Translations under genes and position numbers: made by a program
Assembly (NCBI RefSeq): GCF_022808675.1
Contig: NZ_JAKZKV010000001.1
Span: forward strand, 124,001 to 188,000
Origin: Parabacteroides sp. FAFU027
GTDB taxonomy: Bacteria > Bacteroidota > Bacteroidia > Bacteroidales > UBA7332
Direction of reading: 5' to 3'
Length of the DNA stretch: 64,000 nt
Part shown: in pieces, positions 19,265-28,301 of the stretch
How the letters are laid out: each line of letters opens with the position of its first letter
Position numbering within the stretch: position 1 is the stretch's first letter
Notes under the pieces: generated by a model
Seen by the model: the letters and a program-made list of their open reading frames with translations, nothing else
Told to the model about the DNA's origin: nothing
Databases searched by the model: none

Positions 19265-19272
19265 TATCTTTG
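19265..19272 (+). promoter_or_regulatory. -7 box of the ATPase/TOPRIM pair
   Basis: TATCTTTG, exact TAnnTTTG, 33 bp before the ATPase start; the two genes form a self-contained unit. Confidence 0.5.
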
Positions 19273-19305
19273 TAAAAACGAAACCACTCAAAATCTTTTG
19301 GTATC

Positions 19306-20589
19306 ATGTTAATTAACAAAATACATCTCTCCAACTTTAAGAATTTCGAAGATGTGGAAGTTGATTTGTCAGATATGAATGTAATTGTCGGAGCCAATGC
19401 TTCGGGTAAAACAAACTTTATTGAAGCACTTCAGTTTATCAAAGACATCAAAGATTTCGGCATTGAGAATGCGTTTTCTTTACATGGCGGTATTGAATAT
19501 CTTCAAAACATACAGTTAAAAGAAAAACGGTCAACAGTTATAGAAATTCATTTTCAAACAGATGAAGGTATCTCTATTGAGTCATCTTATAAAAATACTC
19601 TATACCTAAATATTAACAATATAATCTATTCACTTGAAATTATATTGAGCGATTCAGGATCGTATGAAATACAACAAGAGAGCTTTAGGTATAAAACCGA
19701 ACTCCTTGATTTAATTTCGGAAACTCCTGTTTTGGACGAATATGAATTTGAATTTGAACTATTGTCAAAACAAGGAAAAATAACTTTTGAAAGCTCCTTA
19801 GATAAAGACATTACGATTACATCGAAAGAGAAAACGATAATTATAAAAAAAGAAAAGATAAGCCCAATCAGAGTTCCAATAGAGTTTCTAACTGATAATC
19901 CAAACCCATATGAGAAAAATAAGAAAAGAACTTTACTTGAAGAGTATTCTTTCTTAATTGAAAGTGATTTATTCAATTTCTCAATTTATGACTTTGACCT
20001 AAAAAAAGCAAAAAACAGTGCTCCTATAATTGGAAAGACAGATTTGGCTAACAATGGTGAGAATTTGACTTTCATAATTAAAAACATATTATCAAATCAA
20101 GAGAAATATAGACAGCTAGCAAATCTATTAAGAGATATATTGCCTTTTATTAAAGGATTAAATGTCGAACGATTTTATGATAAGTCCTTGCTATTAAAAG
20201 TTCAAGAGACATATAATTCGAATTCAGAGATTCCAAGTTCATTGTTATCAGATGGTACAATTTCAATTACAGCTATTGTTATAGCTTTATTTTTTGAGAA
20301 TAAGAATCTAGCCATTTTTGAAGAACCAGAGCACGGGATTCATCCGGCTCTTATCGCTAAACTGATACAATTATTTTATCAGGCATCGAAAAAGAAACAG
20401 GTAATTATCACCACTCATAATCCAGAGATATTAAAACATACTCGCCTTGAAGATTTAATCTTGATTTTAAGAAAAGAAGATGGATTTGCAAACATAAGTA
20501 AACCAGCTGAGAAAGAAATGGTAAAAGCCTTTCTGGAAAATGAATTGGGAATAGATCAGTTATTTATCCAAAACCTTTTAGATGCTTAA
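19306..20589 (+). CDS. AAA ATPase of the OLD/RecF-like class, probable defence protein
   Basis: A 427-residue ABC-type AAA ATPase (AAA_15/AAA_21-like): N-terminal MLINKIHLSNFKNFEDVEVD, Walker A GANASGKTNFIEAL (about 29-42), a long lysine-rich insertion (about 90-260), signature LLSDGTISITAI (about 317), Walker B LAIFEEPEHGIHP (about 340) and the H-loop ITTHNPEIL (about 367). It is visibly AT-rich against its neighbours. A TOPRIM-like gene follows after 3 bp. ATPase plus TOPRIM pairs are a recurring anti-phage design (OLD, Gabija, PARIS), so a defence role is likely but not shown. The ATPase lacks a TOPRIM of its own; the nuclease function would lie in the partner. Confidence 0.8.
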   Translation: MLINKIHLSNFKNFEDVEVDLSDMNVIVGANASGKTNFIEALQFIKDIKDFGIENAFSLHGGIEYLQNIQLKEKRSTVIEIHFQTDEGISIESSYKNTLYLNINNIIYSLEIILSDSGSYEIQQESFRYKTELLDLISETPVLDEYEFEFELLSKQGKITFESSLDKDITITSKEKTIIIKKEKISPIRVPIEFLTDNPNPYEKNKKRTLLEEYSFLIESDLFNFSIYDFDLKKAKNSAPIIGKTDLANNGENLTFIIKNILSNQEKYRQLANLLRDILPFIKGLNVERFYDKSLLLKVQETYNSNSEIPSSLLSDGTISITAIVIALFFENKNLAIFEEPEHGIHPALIAKLIQLFYQASKKKQVIITTHNPEILKHTRLEDLILILRKEDGFANISKPAEKEMVKAFLENELGIDQLFIQNLLDA

Positions 20590-20592
20590 GTC

Positions 20593-21138
20593 ATGGAGTA
20601 TCGTCAATTATACATTTTTGTAGAAGGACCAGATGATGAACGCTACATAAATCAGGTAATTAAACCCATATTAAAGGATCAATATAATGATATTAAAGTT
20701 ATCAAGTATGCTAAATTACCAAAGGTTGTAGTTCAAAACTATATCAAAACATTCAACAAACAACAATCATCGGATTACCTTTTTCTATGCGACATGGACG
20801 CAAGAGGTAATTCTACCTGTATCACTAAACGAAAGGAAAAAGAACAAGGAATATTTGGCAACGTGATTGATAATGATAAAATGGTTATTGTAAAAGAAGA
20901 GATAGAGAGTTGGTATCTTGCTGGTATCACATCTGATCATCTGCAAAAGTTCAAAATAAAACCATTTACTGATACTCAGAGTATAACAAAAGAAGAGTTC
21001 GTCAGATTGATACCCAAAAACTTTAACTCGACTAATGATTTTATGGTTGAAGTTTTGAAAGAGTACTCGATAAAACAAGCGCAAAGCCTAAATTCTTCGC
21101 TAAATTATTTTATTACAAAGCATTGTATTCAAGAATAA
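20593..21138 (+). CDS. TOPRIM-like partner of the ATPase, putative nuclease
   Basis: A 181-residue protein with a TOPRIM-like pattern: an opening strand and acidic residue in LYIFVEGPDDERYINQV (about 6-22), a DxD in YLFLCDMDARGNS (about 63-75) and an acidic EEIESWYLAG (about 99-108). This resembles DUF4435- or DUF4276-type proteins. It is separated from the ATPase gene by 3 bp and shares its AT-rich composition, so the two surely act together. In the PARIS system the ATPase releases a TOPRIM effector on phage sensing; similar logic is possible here, but I cannot equate this pair with a named system. Confidence 0.65.
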   Translation: MEYRQLYIFVEGPDDERYINQVIKPILKDQYNDIKVIKYAKLPKVVVQNYIKTFNKQQSSDYLFLCDMDARGNSTCITKRKEKEQGIFGNVIDNDKMVIVKEEIESWYLAGITSDHLQKFKIKPFTDTQSITKEEFVRLIPKNFNSTNDFMVEVLKEYSIKQAQSLNSSLNYFITKHCIQE

Positions 21139-21190
21139 ACACTACAATCGTATTACGACAACTTCCACGTTGCTATGGAGAATAATCTTA

Positions 21191-21234
21191 TAAAAACGTC
21201 AGGACGTGATCAGTGATCCGTACTGACGTTTTTA
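21191..21234 (+). terminator. Terminator of the ATPase/TOPRIM pair
   Basis: TAAAAACGTCAG / CTGACGTTTTTA with a 20-nt loop. Confidence 0.85.
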
Positions 21235-21337
21235 TAGGCATTTACAAAGCGAAAACATAGCGATTCCCCGACTTACTGTTAAAGCCTCTTCTACATATTC
21301 CAGACATTCTTTTCTCCGATAGTCCCGTGAAATAAGG

Positions 21338-21345
21338 TATCTTTG
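21338..21345 (+). promoter_or_regulatory. -7 box of the lactonase gene
   Basis: TATCTTTG, exact TAnnTTTG, 34 bp before ATG 21379; rules out the upstream start at 21343. Confidence 0.6.
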
Positions 21346-21378
21346 GGCACTAAAATCTACAAACTACAAAACACGACT

Positions 21379-22482
21379 ATGAGAAAAATTGGCTTAACCC
21401 TTCTTTTATGCGTTTCGCTGCTGGCTGTGCAGGCCCAGAACAAACACTATCGACTGTTGGTCGGCACCTATACCAATCCCGGCAAAAGCGAAGGAATCTA
21501 TCTGTATGATCTGGCTCCGGAGAGCAAAACCTGTACACAAAAGTTTGTTGCAAAGGGAGTCGAAAATCCGAGTTTCGTGGCCTTGACCAAAGACCACAAA
21601 TACCTTTACTCGGTGAATCAAAACCAGACAAACGCCACCATCAGCGCATTCTCATTCGACGAAAAGAACGGCACCATCACCTTTATCAATAAGGTCGATG
21701 CTCGCGGAGAAGGCCCCTGCTATATCACTGTTACCGACCATCACGTAATCACAGCCAACTACAACAGCGGCAGCCTCTGCGTCTTCGGCCGTAAAGCCAA
21801 CGGTTCGCTGACTGATGCACAGCAAGTGATCCAACATACCGGCAGCAGCGTAAACAAAGACCGCCAGTCTACTCCACATGTACACCAGACAATCTTTTCT
21901 CCCGACGGAAAATACCTCGCCGTTAATGACCTCGGAACGGATAAAATAACTATCTATAAATACAACATAAACGGGACATCCCGCACACTGATTCTCAATG
22001 ATTCCCTCAAGGTAAAAGCAGGCAGCGGGCCTCGCCACGTCACTTTCAGCAAGGATGGAAAACGCGTCTATCTGATCCAGGAACTGGATGGCACGCTATC
22101 TGTCATGCAGATGAATGAGGGAAAACTGAAGCTGCTTCAGGAAACTTCTGTAGTCAAAAAAAGCAATATCGAGACCGGAGCTGCCGACATTCACCTTTCC
22201 CCTGACGGAAAGTTCCTCTACGCCACCAATCGCGGCACGGCCAATGACATCAGCTGCTTCTCCGTCGGCAAAAACGGAACCTTAACTTACAAAAACCAGG
22301 TATCTACCGGTGGAGACGGCCCCCGCAACTTCACCATCTCTCCCGATGGGAAATATGTGCTGGTTGGTAACCAGAAGACGGATAACATTGTCATCTTCAA
22401 ACGAAACGCCATCACCGGACAGCTCTTCCCTACCGGCCAGCAGATAAAGGTTGGAGCACCGGTGTGTCTGGTATTTTATTGA
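21379..22482 (+). CDS. Lactonase family protein (seven-bladed, Pgl/cycloisomerase 2 type), exported
   Basis: A 367-residue beta-propeller protein of the family that includes 6-phosphogluconolactonase (Pgl) and carboxymuconate cyclase. It has a signal peptide (LLLCVSLLAVQAQ, ending near residue 20), the opening blade YRLLVGTYTNPGKSEGIYLY, and repeated blade motifs: FVALTKDHKYLYSVNQ, STPHVHQTIFSPDGKYLAVN (His-Gln metal/active-site region), GPRHVTFSKDGKRVYLIQE, DIHLSPDGKFLYATNRG and GPRNFTISPDGKYVLVGNQ. The signal peptide puts it in the periplasm, so its substrate is probably an external sugar lactone rather than the pentose-phosphate intermediate. It stands alone with its own promoter. Confidence 0.85.
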   Translation: MRKIGLTLLLCVSLLAVQAQNKHYRLLVGTYTNPGKSEGIYLYDLAPESKTCTQKFVAKGVENPSFVALTKDHKYLYSVNQNQTNATISAFSFDEKNGTITFINKVDARGEGPCYITVTDHHVITANYNSGSLCVFGRKANGSLTDAQQVIQHTGSSVNKDRQSTPHVHQTIFSPDGKYLAVNDLGTDKITIYKYNINGTSRTLILNDSLKVKAGSGPRHVTFSKDGKRVYLIQELDGTLSVMQMNEGKLKLLQETSVVKKSNIETGAADIHLSPDGKFLYATNRGTANDISCFSVGKNGTLTYKNQVSTGGDGPRNFTISPDGKYVLVGNQKTDNIVIFKRNAITGQLFPTGQQIKVGAPVCLVFY

Positions 22483-22500
22483 TAGCGAGAACAGTAATCG

Positions 22501-23028
22501 ATGAAAATAAAATACAACGAAACATTTAAGCAACTTCTGTCCGAATACAATTTATCAGAAGACTTCTCATTTTCAGTAGACTTTCCAGCGGAAATTCAGG
22601 AAATGCTTCGTGACAAAATAATTATTTCAACACTTGGAATACAACTAAAAAAGTTTGGTAGGTTACATAAGCCCAAAGAAACGTGGGAAACTAAATCAAT
22701 TATAGAGGATTCTGAGAATCATTTTCATGTTGACTGGTATATTGAGCCTGAAGACAATAAAAATGCATTTTCATTAGGAATAAAGACTCTTTTATCACTG
22801 GCTGAGAAGTTTGAAAATGAAAAAATCTCTGGTATTAGATTTTGGTACTCGTTTCAACCACCTGAACTTGCAGAAAAATGGGCCAAGCATAATAATGTAT
22901 TCGATGAAGACGAACAACATTATATTAGTGACAGGTTGAGTTTCTTTACACTAAGAAAAGATGAGGAAATAATTGAGATTAAAGAGAATGAGAACCTGTC
23001 CCATGCTATTCTGACAATTGATATTTAA
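22501..23028 (+). CDS. Protein of unknown function
   Basis: A 175-residue protein I do not recognise. It is soluble, acidic and AT-rich, with no signal peptide. Visible segments: KFGRLHKPKETWETKSIIED, HVDWYIEPEDNKNAFSLGIK, ISGIRFWYSFQPPELAEKWA and HYISDRLSFFTLRKDEEIIE. The WYIEPEDNKNA and FWYSFQPPELA stretches are the best candidates for conserved sites. It lies 18 bp after the lactonase, but composition differs and it may be a recent insertion rather than an operon partner. A terminator follows at 23091-23126. Confidence 0.6.
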   Translation: MKIKYNETFKQLLSEYNLSEDFSFSVDFPAEIQEMLRDKIIISTLGIQLKKFGRLHKPKETWETKSIIEDSENHFHVDWYIEPEDNKNAFSLGIKTLLSLAEKFENEKISGIRFWYSFQPPELAEKWAKHNNVFDEDEQHYISDRLSFFTLRKDEEIIEIKENENLSHAILTIDI

Positions 23029-23090
23029 AATGCTCCAACAATTTTCTGAATGATTTTTTCGGTAAAAAGAAAGGACAATTAGTCTTAACC

Positions 23091-23126
23091 AAAAATAGAG
23101 TGGGGCGATGCTTCCACTCTATTTTT
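23091..23126 (+). terminator. Terminator
   Basis: AAAAATAGAGTGG / CCACTCTATTTTTG with a 9-nt loop. Confidence 0.85.
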
Positions 23127-23183
23127 GTATTTAGGAAATCCTGTTGTCATATTTTTTCGTAAACCTTCGGCTATGTACACCAC

Positions 23184-23284
23184 AAAAAAATCCCGCAATA
23201 ATCAAACTGCGGAATTTTCATTTCAGAGGTATCCAGTAATTGGGGTGAAGCACATCAAGTCTTCTTTCTTATCCACCCTTTTTG
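23184..23284 (-). ncRNA. Candidate small RNA or tiny-peptide transcript
   Basis: A minus-strand unit with promoter TTG (23319-23321), N20, TAACTTTG (23291-23298) and an intrinsic terminator about 100 bp downstream (CCGCA / TGCGG stem at 23192-23212, then T7 on the minus strand). Within it, a GGGTG / CACCC hairpin is possible, and a 10-codon frame MCFTPITGYL begins near the middle. No known RNA family recognised. Transcription is inferred from sequence only. Confidence 0.45.
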
Positions 23285-23290
23285 TTTTTG

Positions 23291-23321
23291 CAAAGTTATG
23301 GACCAAAACATAGGAGTACAA
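23291..23321 (-). promoter_or_regulatory. Promoter of the candidate small RNA
   Basis: TTG-N20-TAACTTTG on the minus strand, close to the phylum consensus. Confidence 0.5.
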
Positions 23322-23517
23322 GATGCGGTTTACCGAAGGCTTACATTAAATACAGAAACTCGTTCTATTTCTTTCCCATCCGCTTTTCACACGAATTGCA
23401 AAACACTTTGCCCAACAACTCCAAGCCATACTAAAGGATTATTCCCCTTAATTGTTTCACTGGTCAATTTTCCATTGCTTTCTCTCTGCATTATGGACAT
23501 AAAGTCTTATCTTTGCG
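23322..23517. other. glyA upstream region, no gene recognised
   Basis: I see no gene in this stretch. It separates the candidate small RNA promoter from the glyA -7 box and contains a few isolated TTTG matches without a paired -33 box. Confidence 0.3.
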
Positions 23518-23525
23518 CCTTAAAA
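23518..23525 (+). promoter_or_regulatory. -7 box of glyA
   Basis: TATCTTTG, exact TAnnTTTG, about 60 bp before the glyA start. Confidence 0.55.
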
Positions 23526-23585
23526 ATCAAATCCAGCCATACTTTGGCCATTATTTTCTTTGTATAAAACTAAAGCAACAATACA

Positions 23586-24866
23586 ATGAAACGAGACAAC
23601 GTTATTTTTGACATCATTGAGAAGGAACACCAACGCCAGTTGAAAGGTATTGAGTTGATCGCTTCTGAAAACTTTGTAAGTGATCAGGTAATGCAAGCTA
23701 TGGGCTCATGCCTGACTAACAAATATGCTGAAGGTTATCCCGGCAAACGCTATTATGGCGGTTGCGAAGTAGTTGACCAAAGCGAACAAATCGCTATTGA
23801 TCGCCTGAAAGAGCTTTTCGGTGCTGAATGGGCAAACGTTCAGCCTCACTCTGGCGCTCAGGCTAACTTAGCGGTATTCTACGCTGTAATGAATGCCGGA
23901 GATAAGTTTTTAGGTCTTAACTTGTCTCACGGTGGTCACTTAACTCACGGTTCTCCTGTAAACTTCTCAGGCTTGATGTACCACGCTCTTGAGTACAATG
24001 TGCGTGAGGATAATGGCATGGTAGATTACGATCAAATGGAAGAGGTTGCATTGCGCGAACGCCCGAAAATGATCATTGGTGGTGCTTCTGCTTACTCTCG
24101 CGATTGGGACTACGCCCGCATGCGTCAGATTGCTGACAAAATCGGCGCTATCCTTTGGGTGGACATGGCTCACCCTGCCGGTATGATTGCTGCTAAAGAA
24201 TTGAAAAGCCCGCTTCAACATGCACATATCGTAACGTCTACAACACACAAAACATTACGTGGCCCTCGCGGTGGTGTAATCTTGTTAGGTCAGGATTTTG
24301 ATAACCCTTGGGGTAAAAAAACACCTAAAGGTGAAATCAAAAAGATGTCGGCCTTGTTAGATTCTGCAGTATTCCCGGGTGCACAAGGTGGTCCGTTGGA
24401 ACACGTAATTGCAGCTAAAGCTGTAGCATTCAGTGAGGCTTTGGCTCCTGAATTTACAACTTACCAAAAACAGGTAAAAAAGAATGCCGCTGTTATGGCT
24501 CAGGCATTTATGGATAAAGGTTACAAAATTGTTTCAGACGGTACTGAAAACCACTGTATGCTGATTGACCTTCGTACCAAATTCCCGGAATTGACTGGTA
24601 AAATGGCTGAAAATGCATTGGTAAAAGCAGACATCACCGTAAACAAAAACATGGTTCCTTACGATAGTCGTTCTCCTTTCTTAACTTCTGGTATCCGCGT
24701 TGGTACCCCTGCTATTTCGACTCGTGGTGCTAAAGAAGATTTGATGCTCGAAATCGTAGAGATGATGGACACTGTGCTTTCAAACCCTAACGATGATGCG
24801 GTTGCCAAAGCTGTTTGCGAAAAAGTAAACAAGACTATGGTGGAATATCCTATCTTTGCTTGGTAA
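23586..24866 (+). CDS. glyA: Serine hydroxymethyltransferase
   Basis: A 426-residue PLP enzyme interconverting serine and glycine with transfer of a one-carbon unit to tetrahydrofolate. Family motifs are intact: [46 protein letters not shown], and the PLP lysine in [13 protein letters not shown] (about 217-229; K about 221), with DMAHPAG upstream. The length is typical. It is monocistronic, with its own promoter and a terminator-like hairpin after the gene. It complements gcvT, encoded 3.4 kb downstream, in one-carbon supply. Confidence 0.97.
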   Translation: MKRDNVIFDIIEKEHQRQLKGIELIASENFVSDQVMQAMGSCLTNKYAEGYPGKRYYGGCEVVDQSEQIAIDRLKELFGAEWANVQPHSGAQANLAVFYAVMNAGDKFLGLNLSHGGHLTHGSPVNFSGLMYHALEYNVREDNGMVDYDQMEEVALRERPKMIIGGASAYSRDWDYARMRQIADKIGAILWVDMAHPAGMIAAKELKSPLQHAHIVTSTTHKTLRGPRGGVILLGQDFDNPWGKKTPKGEIKKMSALLDSAVFPGAQGGPLEHVIAAKAVAFSEALAPEFTTYQKQVKKNAAVMAQAFMDKGYKIVSDGTENHCMLIDLRTKFPELTGKMAENALVKADITVNKNMVPYDSRSPFLTSGIRVGTPAISTRGAKEDLMLEIVEMMDTVLSNPNDDAVAKAVCEKVNKTMVEYPIFAW

Positions 24867-24926
24867 TCAGGCTTTTTTCATCTGAACATTCTATTTGCTG
24901 AAACGTTTATTCGTAAGCATATTACC

Positions 24927-24961
24927 CGAAATGCCTCTTAACTCTGTTTTGAGGCATTTCG
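24927..24961 (+). terminator. glyA terminator-like hairpin
   Basis: CGAAATGCCTC / GAGGCATTTCG with a 13-nt loop; no long T-run, so moderate confidence. Confidence 0.6.
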
Positions 24962-24999
24962 TCATAATAACATTACATAAACATGAACAGCAAATAAAT

Positions 25000-25434
25000 A
25001 TGGCAGCGAAAATTACAATGAAGTGGCAGGACGGAATGAGCTTTGAAGCTACAATCGGCGACAACAAACTAACAATTGATGCAACTCCGGAACACGGGGG
25101 GAAAGGCAAAGGCCCTGACCCAAAGCCGTTAATGCTTACAGCATTAGCCGGTTGTTCAGGCATGGACGTAGTCTCCTTACTCGCTAAAATGCGGGAAAAG
25201 CTGGAAGAGTTTGACATGACAGTCGAAGCCGATATGACTGAAGAACACCCTAAAGTATATACCAGATTCACTATCGAATACCATCTCAAAGGGGAAACTC
25301 TTAATCAGGATAAAGTAATAAAGTCGGTTAAGATGTCGCAGGAAAAATATTGCGGTGTAGCGGCAATGCTTCGTAAAGTCGCTCCTCTTGATTTCAAGAT
25401 ATTCTTAAACGAAAAGCAATTGTCAATAGATTAG
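25000..25434 (+). CDS. OsmC/Ohr-family protein
   Basis: A 144-residue OsmC-like protein; members reduce organic hydroperoxides with two reactive cysteines. It has MLTALAGCSGMDVVSLL (first Cys at about 52) and KMSQEKYCGVAAMLRKVAP (second Cys at about 119), the expected Cys pair, on an alpha/beta scaffold. A conserved PDPKPLM precedes the first Cys. The longer open frame starting at 24895 would run through the glyA hairpin, so ATG 25000 is preferred. The C-x4-C spacing of Ohr is not shown; YhfA/YkvN-type OsmC is a better fit. Confidence 0.85.
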   Translation: MAAKITMKWQDGMSFEATIGDNKLTIDATPEHGGKGKGPDPKPLMLTALAGCSGMDVVSLLAKMREKLEEFDMTVEADMTEEHPKVYTRFTIEYHLKGETLNQDKVIKSVKMSQEKYCGVAAMLRKVAPLDFKIFLNEKQLSID

Positions 25435-25531
25435 ACAATTGCACATATTATTTACATTCAACTCCTCCAAATTTCTAATTTCAAACCATCATTTAAAAGT
25501 GCTTTTACTTCTCTATTCTGTTTTATTTACC

Positions 25532-25539
25532 TAATTTTG
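25532..25539 (+). promoter_or_regulatory. -7 box of rpiB
   Basis: TAATTTTG, exact TAnnTTTG, 45 bp before the rpiB start. Confidence 0.5.
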
Positions 25540-25584
25540 AATCGTAAAAACCAGAATAAGAAGTAAAAACTACATTAGAATAAT

Positions 25585-26043
25585 ATGAGCATTTTAAAAT
25601 CAGGAAAACCCATTGGCATTGCATGCGACCATGCCGGGTATGAATTAAAACAATATCTGTTGGAAGTTTTCAAACAAAAAAAAATCGAAGTTGTTGACTT
25701 TGGAACAAACTCGACAGACAGCGTTGACTATTCCGATTACGCACACCCTTTGGCTGAAGCGGTTGAACGTGGCGAAGTATATCCGGGCATCGCTATCTGC
25801 GGAAGTGGTAATGGCATCAACATCGCGCTAAACAAACATCAGGAAATTCGCGCCGGACTTTGCTGGAGCGTAGAAATTGCCCGTTTGGTACGCCTGCATA
25901 ATGATGCAAACGTATTGGTAATGCCTGGCCGTTTCATCTCTAAAGAAGAGGGAATGTTCATCGTGGACACTTTCCTGAATACCGATTTTGAAGGCGGTCG
26001 CCACCAGTGCCGCATCGACAAAATACCGGTAAAAAAACAATAA
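25585..26043 (+). CDS. rpiB: Ribose-5-phosphate isomerase B
   Basis: A 152-residue RpiB/LacAB-family isomerase interconverting ribose 5-phosphate and ribulose 5-phosphate. It has IGIACDHAGYELKQYL at the N-terminus (substrate Asp-His), SVDYSDYAHPLAEAV, the active-site cysteine in IAICGSGNGINIALNK (about Cys72) and HNDANVLVMPGRFIS. Length and motifs are typical for RpiB rather than the LacA/LacB subunits. It has its own promoter and terminator, and supplies the pentose phosphate pathway. Confidence 0.95.
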   Translation: MSILKSGKPIGIACDHAGYELKQYLLEVFKQKKIEVVDFGTNSTDSVDYSDYAHPLAEAVERGEVYPGIAICGSGNGINIALNKHQEIRAGLCWSVEIARLVRLHNDANVLVMPGRFISKEEGMFIVDTFLNTDFEGGRHQCRIDKIPVKKQ

Positions 26044-26057
26044 CATCAAATATGAGG

Positions 26058-26090
26058 AAAGCCTGTCGCCCTTTGCTACAGGCTTTTTTT
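26058..26090 (+). terminator. rpiB terminator
   Basis: AAAGCCTGT / ACAGGCTTT with a T7 run. Confidence 0.85.
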
Positions 26091-26215
26091 ATGCCCTTTT
26101 CGAAGGAAATATACCTTCAACTAGTACTATTTATCGTTTCTCGATTATTTTTTCAATGTAATAATACCTCTCTTTGGTGCGGATAAATTAATTTAGGGCT
26201 CAAATCAAAATCAGA

Positions 26216-27040
26216 ATGAAAAGATACGCATTATCGCTATTCTTCATCGGCGGAAGTCTTGTTAGTGGCTTCGCCCAAACCTATAATGAATGGGTGGAAC
26301 AATCGTTTAAAGCATTAGCAGATAAAGACACAGTTAAAGCAGAAATGTGTCTAAAGAGCGCATTGCGGAAAGAACCCGCCAATCCGCAGAACTCATTAAT
26401 ACTCTCGAATCTGGGAACAGTCCAACGCATGATGGGACACCGTCTGGATGCACTCGCGTCCTACTCTGATGGGTTATTGTTTGCGCCTAACTCTGTTGCT
26501 ATTTATATGAATCGCGCTGCTCTCTTTCTGGAAATGGACAGTCTGCAAAGTGCATTAAATGATTACTCCCTTGCAATCGAACTGGACAATAAAGAGGTGG
26601 ATGCTCTGCAAATGCGAGGCAAGATTTACATGGAAAAAGCAGATACTGTTTCAGCCAAAAAAGATTTTGCACGCATTCTGGAAATAGACCCCAACAATCG
26701 TGAAGGCAAAAAAGGAATCGCTCTGATATGCAAGCTTCAGGGTAATTTCCAGGAAGCAGAAAAGCTATATAACTCCCTGGTTAAAGGAAATATAAAAGAC
26801 CCGGAATTATATCTGAACCGTGCAGAACTATATTATTTCACAAAAAAATATGATAAAGCACTCTCTGATATTACCAAATCCATTGATCAGGATAATAACA
26901 ATCCTGCCGCTTATTTTCTTCGTGGAAAAATCAATTGGGGTCTCTATGATCGTATTGATGCCAGAAAAGATCTCCTCAAAGCGAAGCAATTGGGGTATGA
27001 TGCCAAACAGGTTGACAATTGGCTACATAAAATCAAATAA
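26216..27040 (+). CDS. Exported TPR protein
   Basis: A 274-residue protein with a signal peptide (ALSLFFIGGSLVSGFAQT, 4-21) and about six TPR units: KALADKDTVKAEMCLKSALR, LSNLGTVQRMMGHRLDALAS, AIYMNRAALFLEMDSLQSAL, ALQMRGKIYMEKADTVSAKK, LYLNRAELYYFTKKYDKALS and AAYFLRGKINWGLYDRIDAR. It is probably a periplasmic scaffold. It ends 21 bp before the pepT start and may be co-transcribed with it, as no terminator lies between; a functional link is not evident. Confidence 0.8.
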   Translation: MKRYALSLFFIGGSLVSGFAQTYNEWVEQSFKALADKDTVKAEMCLKSALRKEPANPQNSLILSNLGTVQRMMGHRLDALASYSDGLLFAPNSVAIYMNRAALFLEMDSLQSALNDYSLAIELDNKEVDALQMRGKIYMEKADTVSAKKDFARILEIDPNNREGKKGIALICKLQGNFQEAEKLYNSLVKGNIKDPELYLNRAELYYFTKKYDKALSDITKSIDQDNNNPAAYFLRGKINWGLYDRIDARKDLLKAKQLGYDAKQVDNWLHKIK

Positions 27041-27061
27041 TTGAAGAATACACAACGTAGT

Positions 27062-28285
27062 ATGGAATTAATAGATCGCTTTTTACAATACGTCAAATTT
27101 GACACCCGCTCAAATGACACGACACATCTGACACCCAGCACTCCCGGACAACTTATATTTGTCCAACATCTCGAACAAGAGCTAATTGCAATGGGCATGC
27201 GCGATGTTCTTCTGGATGATAATGGTTACCTAATGGCTACTTTACCGTCCAATACGGATAAAAATGTTCCAGTAATCGGATTTATATCCCATCTGGATAC
27301 TAGCCCGGATATGACTGGAAAGCACGTTACACCACGGGTAGTTAAATACGAAGGAAATGATATCGTATTAAATGAAGAGGATGGTACAATTCTATCACCT
27401 AATGATTTTCCTGAATTAAACGACTACCTCGGACAAGATATAGTTGTAACAAATGGCAAAACCCTGTTAGGTGCAGACGATAAAGCCGGTGTAGCCGAAA
27501 TAGTATCGGCCATGAAATACCTTATCGCCCATCCAGAAATTAAACATGGAAAAATCCGCATTGGATTCACGCCAGATGAGGAAATCGGACAGGGTGCGCA
27601 CAAGTTTGATGTGGAAAGATTTGGGGCTGATTGGGCCTATACGATGGATGGCGGAGCAATTGGCGAACTGGAATTTGAAAATTTCAACGCAGCTCAGGCT
27701 AAAATAACCTTCAAGGGGCGTAACGTTCATCCGGGATATGCAAAGCGCAAAATGCTCAATTCCATCCGGATTGCAAATGAATTCATCACCATGCTTCCCC
27801 GTTGGGAAACACCGGAACATACCGAAGGATACGAAGGTTTCTACCACCTTATAAACTTTGAAGGAACGGTAGAAGAAACCACTATCACCTATATTATCCG
27901 CGACCACGATAAAGACCGGTTTGAACGCCGGAAAAAGGAATTTGAACATCTGGTCAGAAAAACAAATACGGAATTTCCCAATTGTGCAACGCTGGAACTG
28001 AAAGACCAATATTATAACATGCGGGAAAAAATCGAACCGGTGATGCAGATTGTAGATATTGCCCATGAAGCAATGATACAGGTTGGCGTGAAACCTCTGG
28101 TTAAACCGATCCGGGGAGGAACCGACGGCTCACAGCTTTCGTACAAGGGACTCCCCTGCCCGAATATCTTCGCGGGAGGGCATAATTTCCACGGCCGCTA
28201 TGAATATGTACCGGTTCAATCAATGGAAAAAGCGATGCAGGTCATTGTCAAAATCGCGGAACTGGTTGCTGAGAAAGAACTTTAA
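27062..28285 (+). CDS. pepT: Peptidase T (tripeptide aminopeptidase)
   Basis: A 407-residue M20B zinc metallopeptidase releasing the N-terminal residue of tripeptides in the cytoplasm. Metal and catalytic motifs are in order: [11 protein letters not shown] (about 76), [12 protein letters not shown] (about 137), [15 protein letters not shown] (about 170), [12 protein letters not shown] (about 192) and the C-terminal [12 protein letters not shown] (about 373). The size matches the family. The open frame begins at TTG 27041, but ATG 27062 ([17 protein letters not shown]) is the usual N-terminus. gcvT follows after 16 bp. Confidence 0.96.
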   Translation: MELIDRFLQYVKFDTRSNDTTHLTPSTPGQLIFVQHLEQELIAMGMRDVLLDDNGYLMATLPSNTDKNVPVIGFISHLDTSPDMTGKHVTPRVVKYEGNDIVLNEEDGTILSPNDFPELNDYLGQDIVVTNGKTLLGADDKAGVAEIVSAMKYLIAHPEIKHGKIRIGFTPDEEIGQGAHKFDVERFGADWAYTMDGGAIGELEFENFNAAQAKITFKGRNVHPGYAKRKMLNSIRIANEFITMLPRWETPEHTEGYEGFYHLINFEGTVEETTITYIIRDHDKDRFERRKKEFEHLVRKTNTEFPNCATLELKDQYYNMREKIEPVMQIVDIAHEAMIQVGVKPLVKPIRGGTDGSQLSYKGLPCPNIFAGGHNFHGRYEYVPVQSMEKAMQVIVKIAELVAEKEL

Positions 28286-28301
28286 AACACCTTATATCAC
28301 C

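Noticed and set aside
19306-21138. Naming the ATPase/TOPRIM pair as PARIS or OLD
   Set aside because: The general design fits, but residue-level family identity cannot be shown by eye.
28286-28301. Glycine riboswitch before gcvT
   Set aside because: Only 16 bp separate pepT and gcvT.
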